A stretch of DNA of 64,000 nucleotides from Streptomyces glaucescens (GCF_000761215.1 NZ_CP009438.1:2871501-2935500), one strand, 5' to 3'. Positions 15,512-25,174 are shown, counted from the first letter of the stretch. Made by a program: numbers and translations. The notes: generated from the letters alone by a model not told the origin.

Positions 15512-17329
15512 GTGCCCGACACCAGCACAGGAAACACCGCGAAACCCTCCAGACGCACGGTCCTCGCCGCCACGGCCGGCGTCACCGCGGCCCTCGCCGT
15601 CCCCGGCCCCGCGCACGCGCACGGCGACCGACGGCTGCGCCGCCTGATCTCCCGGATGACGCTGGAGGAGAAGGTCGGCCAGCTCTTCGTCTCACGGGCC
15701 TACGGGCACTCCGCGACCGCGCCCGACCAGGCCGACATCGACGCCAACCTCCGCGAGTTCGGCGTCCGCACCCCGGCCGAGCTGGTCGCCAGGTACCGCC
15801 TGGGCGGGGTCATCTACTTCGCCTGGGCGCACAACACCCGCGACCCGCACCAGATCGCCGCCCTCTCCAACGGTCTCCAGCGGGCGTCCCTCGGCCTCCC
15901 GCACCGGCTGCCACTGCTGATCTCCACCGACCAGGAGCACGGCATCGTCGCCCGGATCGGCAGGCCCGCCACGCTCTTCCCCGGCGCGATGGCCATCGGC
16001 GCGGGCGGCTCCCGCACCGACGCGCGCGCCCTCGGCCGGATCGCGGGCAGCGAACTGCGCGCGATGGGCGTACGGCAGGACTACACCCCCGTCGCGGACG
16101 TGAACGTCAACCCGGCCAACCCGGTCATCGGCGTGCGCTCCTTCGGCGCCGACCCGGACGCGGTGGCCCGGCTGGTCGCGGCCGAGACGGCGGGCTACCA
16201 GCGCTCCGGGGTCGCGGCGACCGCCAAGCACTTCCCCGGGCACGGCGACACCGAGACGGACAGCCACTACGGCTTCCCGGTCATCAGGCACACCCGCGCG
16301 CAGTGGGAGGCGCTGGACGCGCCGCCGTTCCGCGCGGCGATCGAGGCGGGCATCGACTCGATCATGACCGCGCACATCCTGGTCCCGGCCCTCGACGACT
16401 CCGGCGACCCGGCCACCCTCTCGCGGCCCATCCTCACCGGCATCCTGCGCGAACAGCTCGGCTTCGACGGGGTGGTGGTCACCGACGCGCTCGACATGGC
16501 GGGGGTGCGGCAGAAGTACGGCGACGACCGGGTTCCCGTGCTGGCGCTGAAGGCGGGCGTGGACCAGCTGCTGAACGCGCCCAGGCTGGACCTGGCGTGG
16601 AACGCGGTGCTGAAGGCCGTCCAGGACGGGGAGCTGACGGAGGAGCGGCTGGAGGAATCGATCCTGCGGGTGCTGCGGCTGAAGGCGAAGCTGGGACTCC
16701 TCGACGACCCGTGGACCGACGAGGACGCCGTGGACCGCGTGGTCGGCACCGCCGCGCACCTCGCGACGGCCGACCGGATCGCCGGGCGGACGACCACCCT
16801 GCTGGTCAACGAGGGCGGGCTGCTGCCGCTCGCGCCGGACGACACCCCGCGCCTGCTGGTCGTGGGCGCCGACCCGGCCTCCCCGTCCGGCACCACCGGT
16901 CCGCCGACCACTGTGCTGGCCCGGGCCCTGACGGAGCTGGGCTTCACCGCGACCGCGCTGTCCACGGGCACGGCGCCGTCCGCGGCGGTGATCGAGCGGG
17001 CCGTCGCGGCGGCCGGCGAGGCGGACGCGGTGGTCGTGGCGACGTACAACGTCACCGCGACCAGCAGTCAGAGGACCCTGGTCGAACGGTTGCTGGCAAC
17101 GGGCCGCCCGGTGGTCGCGGTGGCCGTGCGCAACCCGTACGACGCGGCCCGGCTGCCGGGCGTGCGCGCGTACCTCGCGGCGTACTCCTGGACGGACGTC
17201 GAGGTGCGGGCCGCCGCCCGGGTGATCGCCGGGCAGGTGGAGCCGCGCGGGAAGCTCCCGGTGCCGGTGCAGCGGGCCGACGATCCGACCCGGGTGCTGT
17301 ACCCGCTCGGGCACGGCCTGACGTACTAG
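15512..17329 (+). CDS. Secreted GH3 beta-N-acetylhexosaminidase
   Basis: 605 residues from GTG 15512 with AAGGAG six bases upstream. Twin-arginine signal: SRRTVLAATAGVTAALAVPG ending PAHA near residue 37. GH3 catalytic domain with KHFPGHGDT from Lys239 followed by TDSH, the NagZ-type His/Asp acid-base loop of hexosaminidases, and nucleophile Asp325 in VVVTDALDMAG. A C-terminal GH3 domain follows to residue 605, ending LYPLGHGLTY. Expected to release GlcNAc from chitin or peptidoglycan fragments outside the cell. A perfect inverted repeat overlaps its promoter. Confidence 0.88.
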   Translation: MPDTSTGNTAKPSRRTVLAATAGVTAALAVPGPAHAHGDRRLRRLISRMTLEEKVGQLFVSRAYGHSATAPDQADIDANLREFGVRTPAELVARYRLGGVIYFAWAHNTRDPHQIAALSNGLQRASLGLPHRLPLLISTDQEHGIVARIGRPATLFPGAMAIGAGGSRTDARALGRIAGSELRAMGVRQDYTPVADVNVNPANPVIGVRSFGADPDAVARLVAAETAGYQRSGVAATAKHFPGHGDTETDSHYGFPVIRHTRAQWEALDAPPFRAAIEAGIDSIMTAHILVPALDDSGDPATLSRPILTGILREQLGFDGVVVTDALDMAGVRQKYGDDRVPVLALKAGVDQLLNAPRLDLAWNAVLKAVQDGELTEERLEESILRVLRLKAKLGLLDDPWTDEDAVDRVVGTAAHLATADRIAGRTTTLLVNEGGLLPLAPDDTPRLLVVGADPASPSGTTGPPTTVLARALTELGFTATALSTGTAPSAAVIERAVAAAGEADAVVVATYNVTATSSQRTLVERLLATGRPVVAVAVRNPYDAARLPGVRAYLAAYSWTDVEVRAAARVIAGQVEPRGKLPVPVQRADDPTRVLYPLGHGLTY

Positions 17330-17363
17330 CGAGTGCCCGCGCAGTCCCGTCCGCCCCGACGGA

Positions 17364-17393
17364 GACGGCGGGCCCCCGGAGGGACCCGCCGTC
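17364..17393. terminator. Bidirectional terminator between GH3 and S37 genes
   Basis: Stem GACGGCGGG / CCCGCCGTC (9 bp, 12-base loop) midway between the two convergent stops. Confidence 0.7.
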
Positions 17394-17415
17394 GGTGCGG
17401 CTCGGACGAGGCCGG

Positions 17416-18834
17416 TTACGGACGCAGCGTCCGCTCGGTGCCCCGCTTGTCGAGCCTGGCGTCGAACGCGGCGAGGGGCTTGGCCTTGGCGGGGTCGGCC
17501 TTGACCGACGCCGGGGCCACGCCCGCCCATTCGAGGATCTTCGCCGTGGCGAGGGCCTTCTCGTCGTCGACCAGGCCGGCGACGCGGGCGCCGTGGTTGG
17601 CGCCGGGGGCGGTCAGGACGTACGAGTCGCGGGCGCCCTTGCCGAGGCGGAAGGGCTCGGCGCCCCACGGGTCGTTCTCGCCGTAGACGAACAGCATGTG
17701 GCGGGCGTTGTGGCGGACCCACGTGTCCACGTCCCGCATGGCGCCCGGCTGGAACCGCATCTCGATGTCACGCGGCACGTAGTGACGCGGCGGCAGGTAG
17801 CCGTAGCGGACGTACTTCTTCTCGATGTGCGGGAAGTGGATGGTCGGCGCGCCGAGCTGGGTGCCCGCCTGGTAGTAGTACGGCGTGTACGGCTCCAGGC
17901 CCTGGTCGGTGTAGAAGGAGAACCCGGCGATGGCGTCGAGGGTGTTCCAGATCTCGTCGTCGGTGGCGTTCTTCGCGACCGCGGGGATGGTGCCGCAGTC
18001 CGACAGCAGGCTGTACTGCCAGAAGCCCCAGACGTAGTCGAGGACGGTCGCCTCGTACGCCTTGTCGAGGCTGCCGACGGTGTGGAAGGTGTAGCCGTTC
18101 TCGGCGGCGTACGCCGCGTACCGCTGCTCCATGACGTCCCGCCGCACCAGCGCCTCGCGCTGGACGCCGTTCAGCCGGTCGCGGCACTCCTTCGTGCCGA
18201 CGGTGGCGAAGAACCGGTCGTAGGCCGAGTCCTCCTTGTTCACGACGTCGTTGGGGGCGACGTAGGCGACGACGCCGTCCATGTCGCGGGGGTAGAAGCG
18301 CTCGTAGTAGGTGGCGGTCATGCCGCCCTTGGAGCCGCCGGTGGAGAGCCACTTCTCGCCGTAGACCGGCTTGAGCGCCTTGAAGATGCGGTGCTGGTCG
18401 CTGGCCGCCTGCCAGATGTCCAGCTTGCTCCAGTCGGCCGGGCTGGGCCGGGAGGGGGTGAAGTAGCGGTACTCCATGGAGATCTGGTTGCCGTCCACGA
18501 TCTGGGTCGGCTCGCGGCGGCTGGGGGCGGTGGAGACGCTGTAGCCGCTGGTGTAGAAGACCGTCGGGCGGGAGACGTCCTTGTGCAGGACGGTGATCCG
18601 CTGCTGGAACGTGCCCCTGGCCGGATGGCGGTGGTCGACCGGCTGGGTGTAGTTCAGGACGAAGAAGCGGTAGCCGGGGTACGGCTTCTCCTCGATCAGG
18701 CTCATGCCCGGTACGGCCAGGAGCCGGTCCTTGATGTCGGTGGCCTCCGGCTGGACGGCGGTGGCCGTCCCCGCCGTGCTCAAGGTGCCTATGAACACCG
18801 TGAGCGCGAGCAGCCATCTGAGCGCCTTGCGCAT
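17416..18834 (-). CDS. Secreted tripeptidyl aminopeptidase, peptidase family S37
   Basis: 472 residues from ATG 18834 behind GGGAGGG. A Sec signal peptide (RKALRWLLALTVFIGTLS, cleavage near ATA-VQ at 26). S37 alpha/beta-hydrolase features: GGSKGG with nucleophile Ser168, FVYGENDPWG for the Asp, and TAPGANHGARV for the His. Extended and Tyr/Trp-rich between 170 and 330 as in Streptomyces prolyl tri/tetrapeptidyl aminopeptidases. It should clip tripeptides from N-termini of secreted proteins or digested substrates. Convergent with the GH3 gene. Confidence 0.88.
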   Translation of the reverse strand: MRKALRWLLALTVFIGTLSTAGTATAVQPEATDIKDRLLAVPGMSLIEEKPYPGYRFFVLNYTQPVDHRHPARGTFQQRITVLHKDVSRPTVFYTSGYSVSTAPSRREPTQIVDGNQISMEYRYFTPSRPSPADWSKLDIWQAASDQHRIFKALKPVYGEKWLSTGGSKGGMTATYYERFYPRDMDGVVAYVAPNDVVNKEDSAYDRFFATVGTKECRDRLNGVQREALVRRDVMEQRYAAYAAENGYTFHTVGSLDKAYEATVLDYVWGFWQYSLLSDCGTIPAVAKNATDDEIWNTLDAIAGFSFYTDQGLEPYTPYYYQAGTQLGAPTIHFPHIEKKYVRYGYLPPRHYVPRDIEMRFQPGAMRDVDTWVRHNARHMLFVYGENDPWGAEPFRLGKGARDSYVLTAPGANHGARVAGLVDDEKALATAKILEWAGVAPASVKADPAKAKPLAAFDARLDKRGTERTLRP

Positions 18835-18937
18835 GCACCCTCCCCTGTGAGAACAGATGTGCGCCGGAAGCTATCGGAGCAACCCGCTTCACACCAGGGG
18901 ATGTTCGGTAACGGGGGGTGCGTGTCGGGTGGTCCGC

Positions 18938-19327
18938 TCAGCAGAGGATCCAGCCGGAGCTGACCGCGCCCCGTCCCACCGAGCCCTTGACCCACACGCA
19001 GCGCTGCCCGGCGTACACCTTCACGCCCGGGGTGTGGTGCCGGTGCTTTCCCTTGTGGGGCACGGGCCGGTGGCCGCGGGCCTGCACGCTGACGGCCATG
19101 TTCCGCGGCGGGCCGGGGTTCTTGGCGTAGGTGGACGCGCAGACGTAGCCGCCGCTCCTGTAGACGTGGACGGCTCCGGTGGAAAAGGGCAGCGTCCTGA
19201 CCTTGCGGCCGGGACACGGCGCGGCGGCGGCATGGGCCTCGGCCGGCGCGGCGAGCGCGAGGAGTCCGGCCGCGGTCAGCACGGACAGTCCGAGGGCCAG
19301 CCGCCGTCGTATCGCACCCGTGTCCAC
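18938..19327 (-). CDS. Small secreted cysteine-containing protein, unknown
   Basis: 129 residues from ATG 19327 with GGGAGGGG upstream. Signal peptide: AIRRRLALGLSVLTAAGLLA up to about AEAHA, residue 32. The mature part has four cysteines (CPGRKVRT, YVCAST, QRCVWV and a C-terminal WILC), likely two disulfides, and a basic His/Lys-rich loop HKGKHRHHTPG. The last residue being Cys is notable. Aromatic and Val/Tyr-rich segments suggest a small beta fold like SH3b or inhibitor proteins, but I recognise no family. Confidence 0.75.
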   Translation of the reverse strand: MDTGAIRRRLALGLSVLTAAGLLALAAPAEAHAAAAPCPGRKVRTLPFSTGAVHVYRSGGYVCASTYAKNPGPPRNMAVSVQARGHRPVPHKGKHRHHTPGVKVYAGQRCVWVKGSVGRGAVSSGWILC

Positions 19328-19418
19328 AGTCGTCCCCTCCCGTGCCGCACCCTTCGGCGGATTGACGTACGGATGTACGGACGCGCAGCGGACGCCGGAT
19401 GGTTGCGCCGGGCGGCGG

Positions 19419-22400
19419 TCAGGCCCCCACGGGGGTGTCCTCGCCGACGAACGTGCGCCACAGTTCGGCGTACCGCCCGCCGCGGGCCAGCAGCTCCTCG
19501 TGGGTGCCGTCCTCGGCGACCCGGCCGTGGTCCATCACCACGACCCGGTCGGCGCGCGCCGCGGTGGTCAGGCGGTGGGCCACGACCAGGGTGGTGCGGC
19601 GGCCCGCCAGCCGCTCCGCCGCCTGGTTGACCAGTGCCTCCGTGGCCAGGTCGAGGGCGGCGGTGGCCTCGTCGAGGAGCAGCACGTCCGGGTCGACGAG
19701 TTCGGCGCGGGCCAGCGCGATCAGCTGGCGCTGGCCGGCGGAGAGGTTGCGGCCGCGTTCGGCGACCTCGTGCAGGTAGCCGCCCTCCAGGCGGGCGATC
19801 ATCTCGTGCGCTCCGACCGCGCGGGCGGCGGCCTCCACCTCGGCGTCGGTGGCGTCGGGGCGGCCGTAGGCGATGGCGTCGCGGACGGTGCCGGGGAAGA
19901 GGTAGGCCTCCTGCGGGACGACACCGAGCCGGTGCCGGTAGGCGGTCAGGTCGAGGGTGCGCAGGTCGTGGCCGTCGACGGTGACCCGGCCGGCGGTCGG
20001 GTCGTAAAACCGGGCCACCAGCTTCACCAGCGTCGACTTGCCCGCGCCGGTCTCGCCGACGAACGCCACGGTCTGCCCGGCGGGGATGCGCAGGTCGACG
20101 CCGGTGAGGGCCGGCTCGTCGTCGCCGTACGCGAAGTGCACGCCCTCGAAGGCGATGTCGCCGCGCAGTTCGCCCACGGCGCGGGGCTCCCGGGCGGACC
20201 GCGTGGAGGTGGGCTCGCGCAGGAGTTCCTGGATGCGGCCCAGGGAGACGGTCGCCTGCTGGTAGCCGTCGAAGACCTGGGAGAGCTGCTGCACGGGCGC
20301 GAAGAACAGGTCGATGTACAGCAGGTACGCCACCAGGGCGCCGGTGGTCAGGGTGCCCGCGTCGACGCGTCCGGCGCCCACGATCAGCACGGCGGCCGCG
20401 GCGGCCGACGACAGGAGCTGCACGAACGGGAAGTAGATGGAGATCAGCCACTGGCCGTGCACGCGGGCCTGCCGGTAGCCGTCGCTGCGCTCGGCGAACC
20501 GGCGTCCGCCGTCCCGCTCCCGCCGGAACGCCTGGACGATCCGCAGCCCGGCCACGGTCTCCTGGAGGTCGGCGTTGACGCCGGAGACCCGCTCGCGGGC
20601 GAGTTCGTACGCCTTCACGCTCGCCCGGCGGAAGAAGTAAGTGGCCACGATCAGGGGCGGCAGCGTCGCGAACACCACGAGGGCCAGTTCCACGTCGATC
20701 ACCAGCAGGGCGGCCATGATGCCGAAGAAGGTGACGACCGACACGAACGCGGTGACCAGGCCCGTCTGGAGGAACGTCGACAGGGCGTCGACGTCCGTCG
20801 TCATGCGGGTCATGATCCGGCCGGTCAGCTCGCGCTCGTAGTAGTCGAGGCCGAGCCGCTGGAGCTGGGCGAAGATCTTCAGGCGCAGGGCGTACAGGAC
20901 CCGCTCGCCGGTGCGGCCCGTCATCCGGATCTCGCCGATCTGCGCCGCCCACTGGGCGAGCACGGCGGCCAGGGCCAGCGCGGACGCCGCCCAGACCGCG
21001 CCGAGGGCCAGCTCGGAGACACCGCTGTCGATGCCGTGCCGGATCAGCACGGGGAGCAGCAGGCCCATGCCCGCGTCCACGGCGACCAGGCCGAGGCTGA
21101 CGAGGAGGGGCAGCCCGAAGCCCTTGAGGAGCCTCCTGAGCCCGTACGACTCCTCCGGCCGCACCGCCCGCGCCTCGTCGACGTCGGGGGTGTCGGTCGC
21201 CGGGGGCAGGGCTTCCACCTGGGCCAGCAGCTCCGGGGTGGCCGGGGTGCCGGACAGGGCGGTGTCCTTGCGCTCGCGGTCGCCGGTCCACAGCCGCGGG
21301 GTGACCCCGCGCTCGGCGTCGAACTCGGCGTCCAGCTCGTCGCGGACCGAGGTGTCCTCGTCCCGGGGGGCGGCCGGCGGGGTGTGGCCCGGGGAGACGC
21401 CGCCCAGCTCGTCGGGGTCGGTGAGCAGCCTGCGGTACAGGGCGGAGCGCCGCTCCAGCTCCTCGTGGGTGCCGAGGTCTGCGAGCCGGCCGCCGTCGAG
21501 TACGGCGATGCGGTCGGCGAGGTTCAGGGTGGAGCGGCGGTGCGCGATGAGGAGGGTGGTGCGGCCCTCCATGACCTGCTTCAGCGCCTCGTGGATCTCG
21601 TGCTCGACGCGCGCGTCCACCGCGGAGGTGGCGTCGTCGAGGACGAGCAGCCGCGGGTCGGTGAGGATCGCCCGGGCGAGGGCGACGCGCTGGCGCTGGC
21701 CGCCGGAGAGGGTGAGGCCGTGCTCGCCGACCACCGTGTCGTAGCCGTCGGGCAGCGCGCTGATGAAGCCGTGCGCCTGGGCGGCGCGGGCGGCCTGCTC
21801 GATCTCCTCGTCGGTGGCGTCGGGGCGGCCGTAGGCGATGTTGGCGCGGACGGTGTCGGAGAAGAGGAACGAGTCCTCGGGGACGAGGCCGATGGCGGCG
21901 CGCAGCGAGTCGAGGGTCAGCTCGCGCACGTCGTGGCCGCCGATCAGCACGGCGCCGCGGGTGACGTCGTAGAAGCGTGGCAGGAGCAGTGAGACGGTCG
22001 ACTTGCCGGAGCCGGAGGCGCCGACGACGGCCAGGGTCTCGCCGGGGCGGATCTGGAAGGAGAGGCCGTCGAGGACGGGCCGGTCCGGGTCGTAGCCGAA
22101 GGACACGTCGTCGAACTCGACGGTCGCGGGGGCGTCGGCGGGCAGTTCCTTGGTGCCGTCGGTGAGGGCGGGCTCGGTGTCGATCAGCTCCAGGACGCGT
22201 TCGGTGCCCGCGCGGGCCTGCTGGCCGACGGTGAGGACCATGGCGAGCATCCGGACCGGGCCGACGAGCTGGGCGAGGTAGGTGGAGAAGGCGACGAAGG
22301 TGCCGAGGGTGACGTTGCCGCGGACGGCGAGCCAGCCGCCGAGCGCCAGCATGGCGACCTGGCCGAGGGCGGGGACGGCCTGGAGGGCGGGGGTGTACAG

Positions 22401-23126
22401 GCTGTTCAGGCGGATGGTCCGCAGCCGCCCCGCGAAGAGCCGCCGCCCGACCTCGCGCAGCTTGTGCGTCTCCTGCTCCTCCTGCCCGAAGCCCTTCACC
22501 ACGCGTACGCCGCCGACCGCGCCGTCGACCACGCCCGCGACGGCCGCGGCCTGTGCCTGCGCGTACCAGGTGGCGGGGTGGAGCCTGGTGCGGCTGCGTC
22601 TGGCGATCCACCACAGCGCGGGTGCGACGGCGAGCGCGACCAGCGTCAGCGGGATCGACAGCCACGCCATGATGACCAGGGAGATCAGGAAGAGCAGGAC
22701 GTTCCCGATGGTCATCGGGAGCATGAAGAGCAGGCCCTGGATCAGCTGGAGGTCGCTGGTGGCCCGCCCGACGACCTGCCCGGTGGACAGCTCGTCCTGG
22801 CGCCGCCCGTCGAGCCGGGTGATCGTGCCGTACATCTCGGTGCGCAGGTCGTGCTGGACGTCGAGGGCGAGCCGGCCGCCGTAGTAGCGGCGGATGTACG
22901 TGAGGACGTAGACGAGGAGGGCGGCGGCCACGAGGGCGCCGGCCCAGGGGGCCATGCCGCGGGTCTTGTCACCGACCACGTCGTCGATGATCACCTTGGT
23001 GATCAGCGGGACGACGGCCATGACGGCCATGCCCGCGAGGGAGGAGCCGAGGGCGAGGATCACGTCCTTGGGGTAGCGCCAGGCATAGCCCCACAGTCGT
23101 CTCGCCCACCCTTGCTGCGCTGCCAC
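19419..23126 (-). CDS. Fused two-half ABC exporter (TMD-NBD-TMD-NBD)
   Basis: 1235 residues from GTG 23126 (GGAGGG upstream); an upstream extension to 23171 lacks a ribosome site. Two complete exporter halves are joined by a hydrophilic linker near 590-640. NBD1: Walker A VGASGSGKST about 372, signature LSGGQRQRVALARA about 472, Walker B LLVLDDATSAVD about 497, IAHR. NBD2: VGETGAGKST about 1028, LSAGQRQLIALARA about 1130, VLLLDEATAALD about 1152, VVAHRL. NBD1 has Asp in place of the catalytic Glu and NBD2 a weaker signature, so one ATP site is degenerate, as in TM287/288-type heterodimers. Drug, lipid or peptide export is inferred. Confidence 0.92.
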   Translation of the reverse strand: MAAQQGWARRLWGYAWRYPKDVILALGSSLAGMAVMAVVPLITKVIIDDVVGDKTRGMAPWAGALVAAALLVYVLTYIRRYYGGRLALDVQHDLRTEMYGTITRLDGRRQDELSTGQVVGRATSDLQLIQGLLFMLPMTIGNVLLFLISLVIMAWLSIPLTLVALAVAPALWWIARRSRTRLHPATWYAQAQAAAVAGVVDGAVGGVRVVKGFGQEEQETHKLREVGRRLFAGRLRTIRLNSLYTPALQAVPALGQVAMLALGGWLAVRGNVTLGTFVAFSTYLAQLVGPVRMLAMVLTVGQQARAGTERVLELIDTEPALTDGTKELPADAPATVEFDDVSFGYDPDRPVLDGLSFQIRPGETLAVVGASGSGKSTVSLLLPRFYDVTRGAVLIGGHDVRELTLDSLRAAIGLVPEDSFLFSDTVRANIAYGRPDATDEEIEQAARAAQAHGFISALPDGYDTVVGEHGLTLSGGQRQRVALARAILTDPRLLVLDDATSAVDARVEHEIHEALKQVMEGRTTLLIAHRRSTLNLADRIAVLDGGRLADLGTHEELERRSALYRRLLTDPDELGGVSPGHTPPAAPRDEDTSVRDELDAEFDAERGVTPRLWTGDRERKDTALSGTPATPELLAQVEALPPATDTPDVDEARAVRPEESYGLRRLLKGFGLPLLVSLGLVAVDAGMGLLLPVLIRHGIDSGVSELALGAVWAASALALAAVLAQWAAQIGEIRMTGRTGERVLYALRLKIFAQLQRLGLDYYERELTGRIMTRMTTDVDALSTFLQTGLVTAFVSVVTFFGIMAALLVIDVELALVVFATLPPLIVATYFFRRASVKAYELARERVSGVNADLQETVAGLRIVQAFRRERDGGRRFAERSDGYRQARVHGQWLISIYFPFVQLLSSAAAAAVLIVGAGRVDAGTLTTGALVAYLLYIDLFFAPVQQLSQVFDGYQQATVSLGRIQELLREPTSTRSAREPRAVGELRGDIAFEGVHFAYGDDEPALTGVDLRIPAGQTVAFVGETGAGKSTLVKLVARFYDPTAGRVTVDGHDLRTLDLTAYRHRLGVVPQEAYLFPGTVRDAIAYGRPDATDAEVEAAARAVGAHEMIARLEGGYLHEVAERGRNLSAGQRQLIALARAELVDPDVLLLDEATAALDLATEALVNQAAERLAGRRTTLVVAHRLTTAARADRVVVMDHGRVAEDGTHEELLARGGRYAELWRTFVGEDTPVGA

Positions 23127-23220
23127 GCCGGTGCCCTCCGTCAGACCTGATCTTCCGGAAGGCACCAACACGAACAGAAGCGGATTTCATCCCTCCGCAA
23201 CAATCCGGGTCCGCGGCGGG

Positions 23221-23656
23221 CGGGGCGGAGGCGGACGGGGCGGAAGCAGAAGCGGGTGGTCCGGGCGGCGCTCCGGTTGTCATCGCCGGCGAGCAGGACG
23301 TCCAGGCGGCCGTGTGAGCGGCCGGTGACGGCCATGGCCTCGGTGTCGTCGAGCAGCGGGCCGGGCTGCGGCTGCCCGGCGGCGGCGCCGAGACCGGGGC
23401 AGTCGGCGAGGCCGGCGGACGGCTCTTGCGCATCGGCCGCACGCCGCCCTGCTCGGTCAGCTGCCGGATCCCGCTGACGCCCGTGGCGCGGCACGGGCCG
23501 GCAAGGTACAGGCGTACGGGTGTTGCCGACAACGGCGGTGAAGCCGCGCTCCAGGAGGAGGCGCCCGTCGGGCGTCGCGGTGATCTCGTCCGCCCCGGCG
23601 GCGGACAGGCAGGTGGCGGCGGTGGCGAGTACGGTTCTCAGACGCCTGCCCGCCAC
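23221..23656 (-). pseudogene. Remnant of a secreted phytase-like esterase gene
   Basis: Reading the minus strand from ATG 23656 gives a signal-like start (RTVLATAATCLSAAGADE) joined directly to ITATPDGRLLLERGFTAVVGNT. The expected continuation (VRLYLAGPCRATGVSGIRQL) appears in another frame from 23517. From about 23431 the first frame resumes with LADCPGLGAAAGQPQPGPLL and DDTEAMAVTGRSHGRLDVLL. This order resembles secreted phytase-like (PF13449-type) proteins of streptomycetes. A large internal deletion and at least two frameshifts are implied. Family assignment is from memory, the frame switches are seen directly. Confidence 0.6.
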
Positions 23657-23744
23657 CGCAGGGCGGGGCGGTGACGGACGGTGGACGGCCTGGTGAAGGC
23701 TGGGCTCCCGTCGCGGTGCGCACCCTCCAGACTCCAGGTAGGTG

Positions 23745-23767
23745 GGCCGCCCCTCGAAGGGGCGGCC
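23745..23767 (-). terminator. Terminator of the serine hydrolase gene
   Basis: Perfect 9-bp stem GGCCGCCCC / GGGGCGGCC with a TCGAA loop, 29 bp past the stop of the minus-strand gene ending at 23796. Confidence 0.8.
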
Positions 23768-23795
23768 GGTCGCGGGCCTCGGGCAGTTCCTCGGG

Positions 23796-24644
23796 TCAGG
23801 CGGCGGCCAGGTCGCGGTGGATGACCTTCGACACGTTCTGGATCGTGGTGATCCCGTAGTTCATGGTGCTGTTGCCGTGGGTGAGCACGGTGATGGTGTA
23901 GCCCCGCCCGGCGCCCCGGAAGAGGCCGACGCTGTGGACCCGCCAGCCGTGGGTGGCCCGGGAGAGCCAGCCGTTCTTGACGGCGACGGTGATACCGGCG
24001 GGGGCGCCGTACGGGGTGCCCCAGCGCTGTGACGACACGACCTGGCCCATCAGCTTCAGGATGAAGGCGCGCGCGTTGTCGCTGAGCACGGTGTTCTTCA
24101 CGTTGATCAGCTTCAGCAGCTTCTGCTCGTCGGTCACCGTGATCTGGGTCAGTCCCCAGTAGCCGTTCGCGCCGGGCTTGGTCTGGGTCATGCCGGCGGC
24201 GGTGAGGAATCCCCGGATCTTGGTCAGGCCGAGCTGCTTCCACAGCGTGGTGGTGGACGCGTTGTCCGACTTGGTGATCATGGCCCTGCTGAGGGCGACC
24301 TCGCGGTCGGTGAGGTACCGCCCGTGCTTGCTCGCGTCCCACAGCAGCGTGGCGAGGACGGTCACCTTGACGATGCTGGCGGAGTCGAACGCGGTGGAGG
24401 CGCGCAGCGTGCAGGTGGTGTTCGTGGTCCGGTCGTACACCCCGACGGCGATCGTCCCCTTGCGGTTCGCGAGCGCGGCGGTGATGTCCTTCTTCAGCTT
24501 GGCGGCGAGGCCCGCCTCGGCGGACGTACAGCTGACGGTGGGGGTGGCCGCGGTGGCGGGGGTGGCGGCCACGGCGGGTATGAGGATGCCGGCGGATATT
24601 GCGGCGCCGATCAGGCGGGCATGACGGGATCTGCCGTGAGTCAT
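23796..24644 (-). CDS. Secreted serine hydrolase, class A beta-lactamase-like
   Basis: 282 residues from ATG 24644. Signal peptide RSRHARLIGAAISAGILIPA, cleaved near TAA-TP at residue 33. Beta-lactamase/transpeptidase-like fold: Ser90-Ile-Val-Lys93 (SxxK), Ser126-Asp-Asn128 (SDN), and KNGW where a KTG box would be. The Glu166 omega-loop motif of true class A enzymes is not evident, so hydrolysis of beta-lactams is doubtful. Two cysteines (39, 78) could form a disulfide. Possibly cell-wall related or a beta-lactam-binding relic. Confidence 0.85.
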   Translation of the reverse strand: MTHGRSRHARLIGAAISAGILIPAVAATPATAATPTVSCTSAEAGLAAKLKKDITAALANRKGTIAVGVYDRTTNTTCTLRASTAFDSASIVKVTVLATLLWDASKHGRYLTDREVALSRAMITKSDNASTTTLWKQLGLTKIRGFLTAAGMTQTKPGANGYWGLTQITVTDEQKLLKLINVKNTVLSDNARAFILKLMGQVVSSQRWGTPYGAPAGITVAVKNGWLSRATHGWRVHSVGLFRGAGRGYTITVLTHGNSTMNYGITTIQNVSKVIHRDLAAA

Positions 24645-24736
24645 GCCTGCTTCGACTCGTCAGGGCCGCGCACGGTTGTACGGGTGTTCGGCCGACGGCG
24701 ACCCGGGGTAGGGAAAGGCCGGGCGGGAGGAGCGCG

Positions 24737-25111
24737 ATGGGGCAACGGCAGCGTGACGTCGCGGAGTTGTGCGGTCGGCTCTACGCGGCACTGTGGGCGC
24801 TGGAGCGGATCGCCGGCAGCCCCGGGGACCTGGACAAGCCGGGCACACCGCACTACGTGATCTCCCACGGCCCCGAGACCGAGTTCCGCAAGCACCTCGA
24901 CGACGTGGGCGAGCGGCTGTACCGGGCCAGGACCGGGCGGCCGGAAGCGCGGGCACCGGCCGCCGGACTCCTCCAGGACATGGCGAACTTCATCCCGCCC
25001 GACGGCATCCCCTCGGGCAACTTCGGCACCGAGGAGCGCGAGTCCTTCGACCGCGGGCTGCGGGAACAGCGGACGGCTTACGAGGAGAAGTTCGGGGATC
25101 TGCTGAGCTGA
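24737..25111 (+). CDS. Hypothetical protein, 124 residues
   Basis: ATG 24737 is preceded by GGGAGGAG. Soluble, mostly helical and charged: it starts MGQRQRDVAELCGRLYAALW, has a central HYVISHGPETEFRKHLDDVG, and ends EERESFDRGLREQRTAYEEK. No signal peptide or membrane segment. Codon use is normal for the host. Its 92-bp divergent gap to the serine hydrolase gene could hold both promoters. I do not recognise the family. Confidence 0.7.
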   Translation: MGQRQRDVAELCGRLYAALWALERIAGSPGDLDKPGTPHYVISHGPETEFRKHLDDVGERLYRARTGRPEARAPAAGLLQDMANFIPPDGIPSGNFGTEERESFDRGLREQRTAYEEKFGDLLS

Positions 25112-25174
25112 CGGACGACCAGGGCGCGTCCGACCCCCGTCAGGGTCGCGGGGGTTCGAGTCGCACCGCGTGCG

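Noticed and set aside
25141-25171. A GGTTCGAGTC match that resembles a tRNA T-loop, possibly a phage attachment remnant.
   Set aside because: The flanking bases do not pair as a T-arm (GGGGG against CGCAC), and no acceptor stem or integrase is near.
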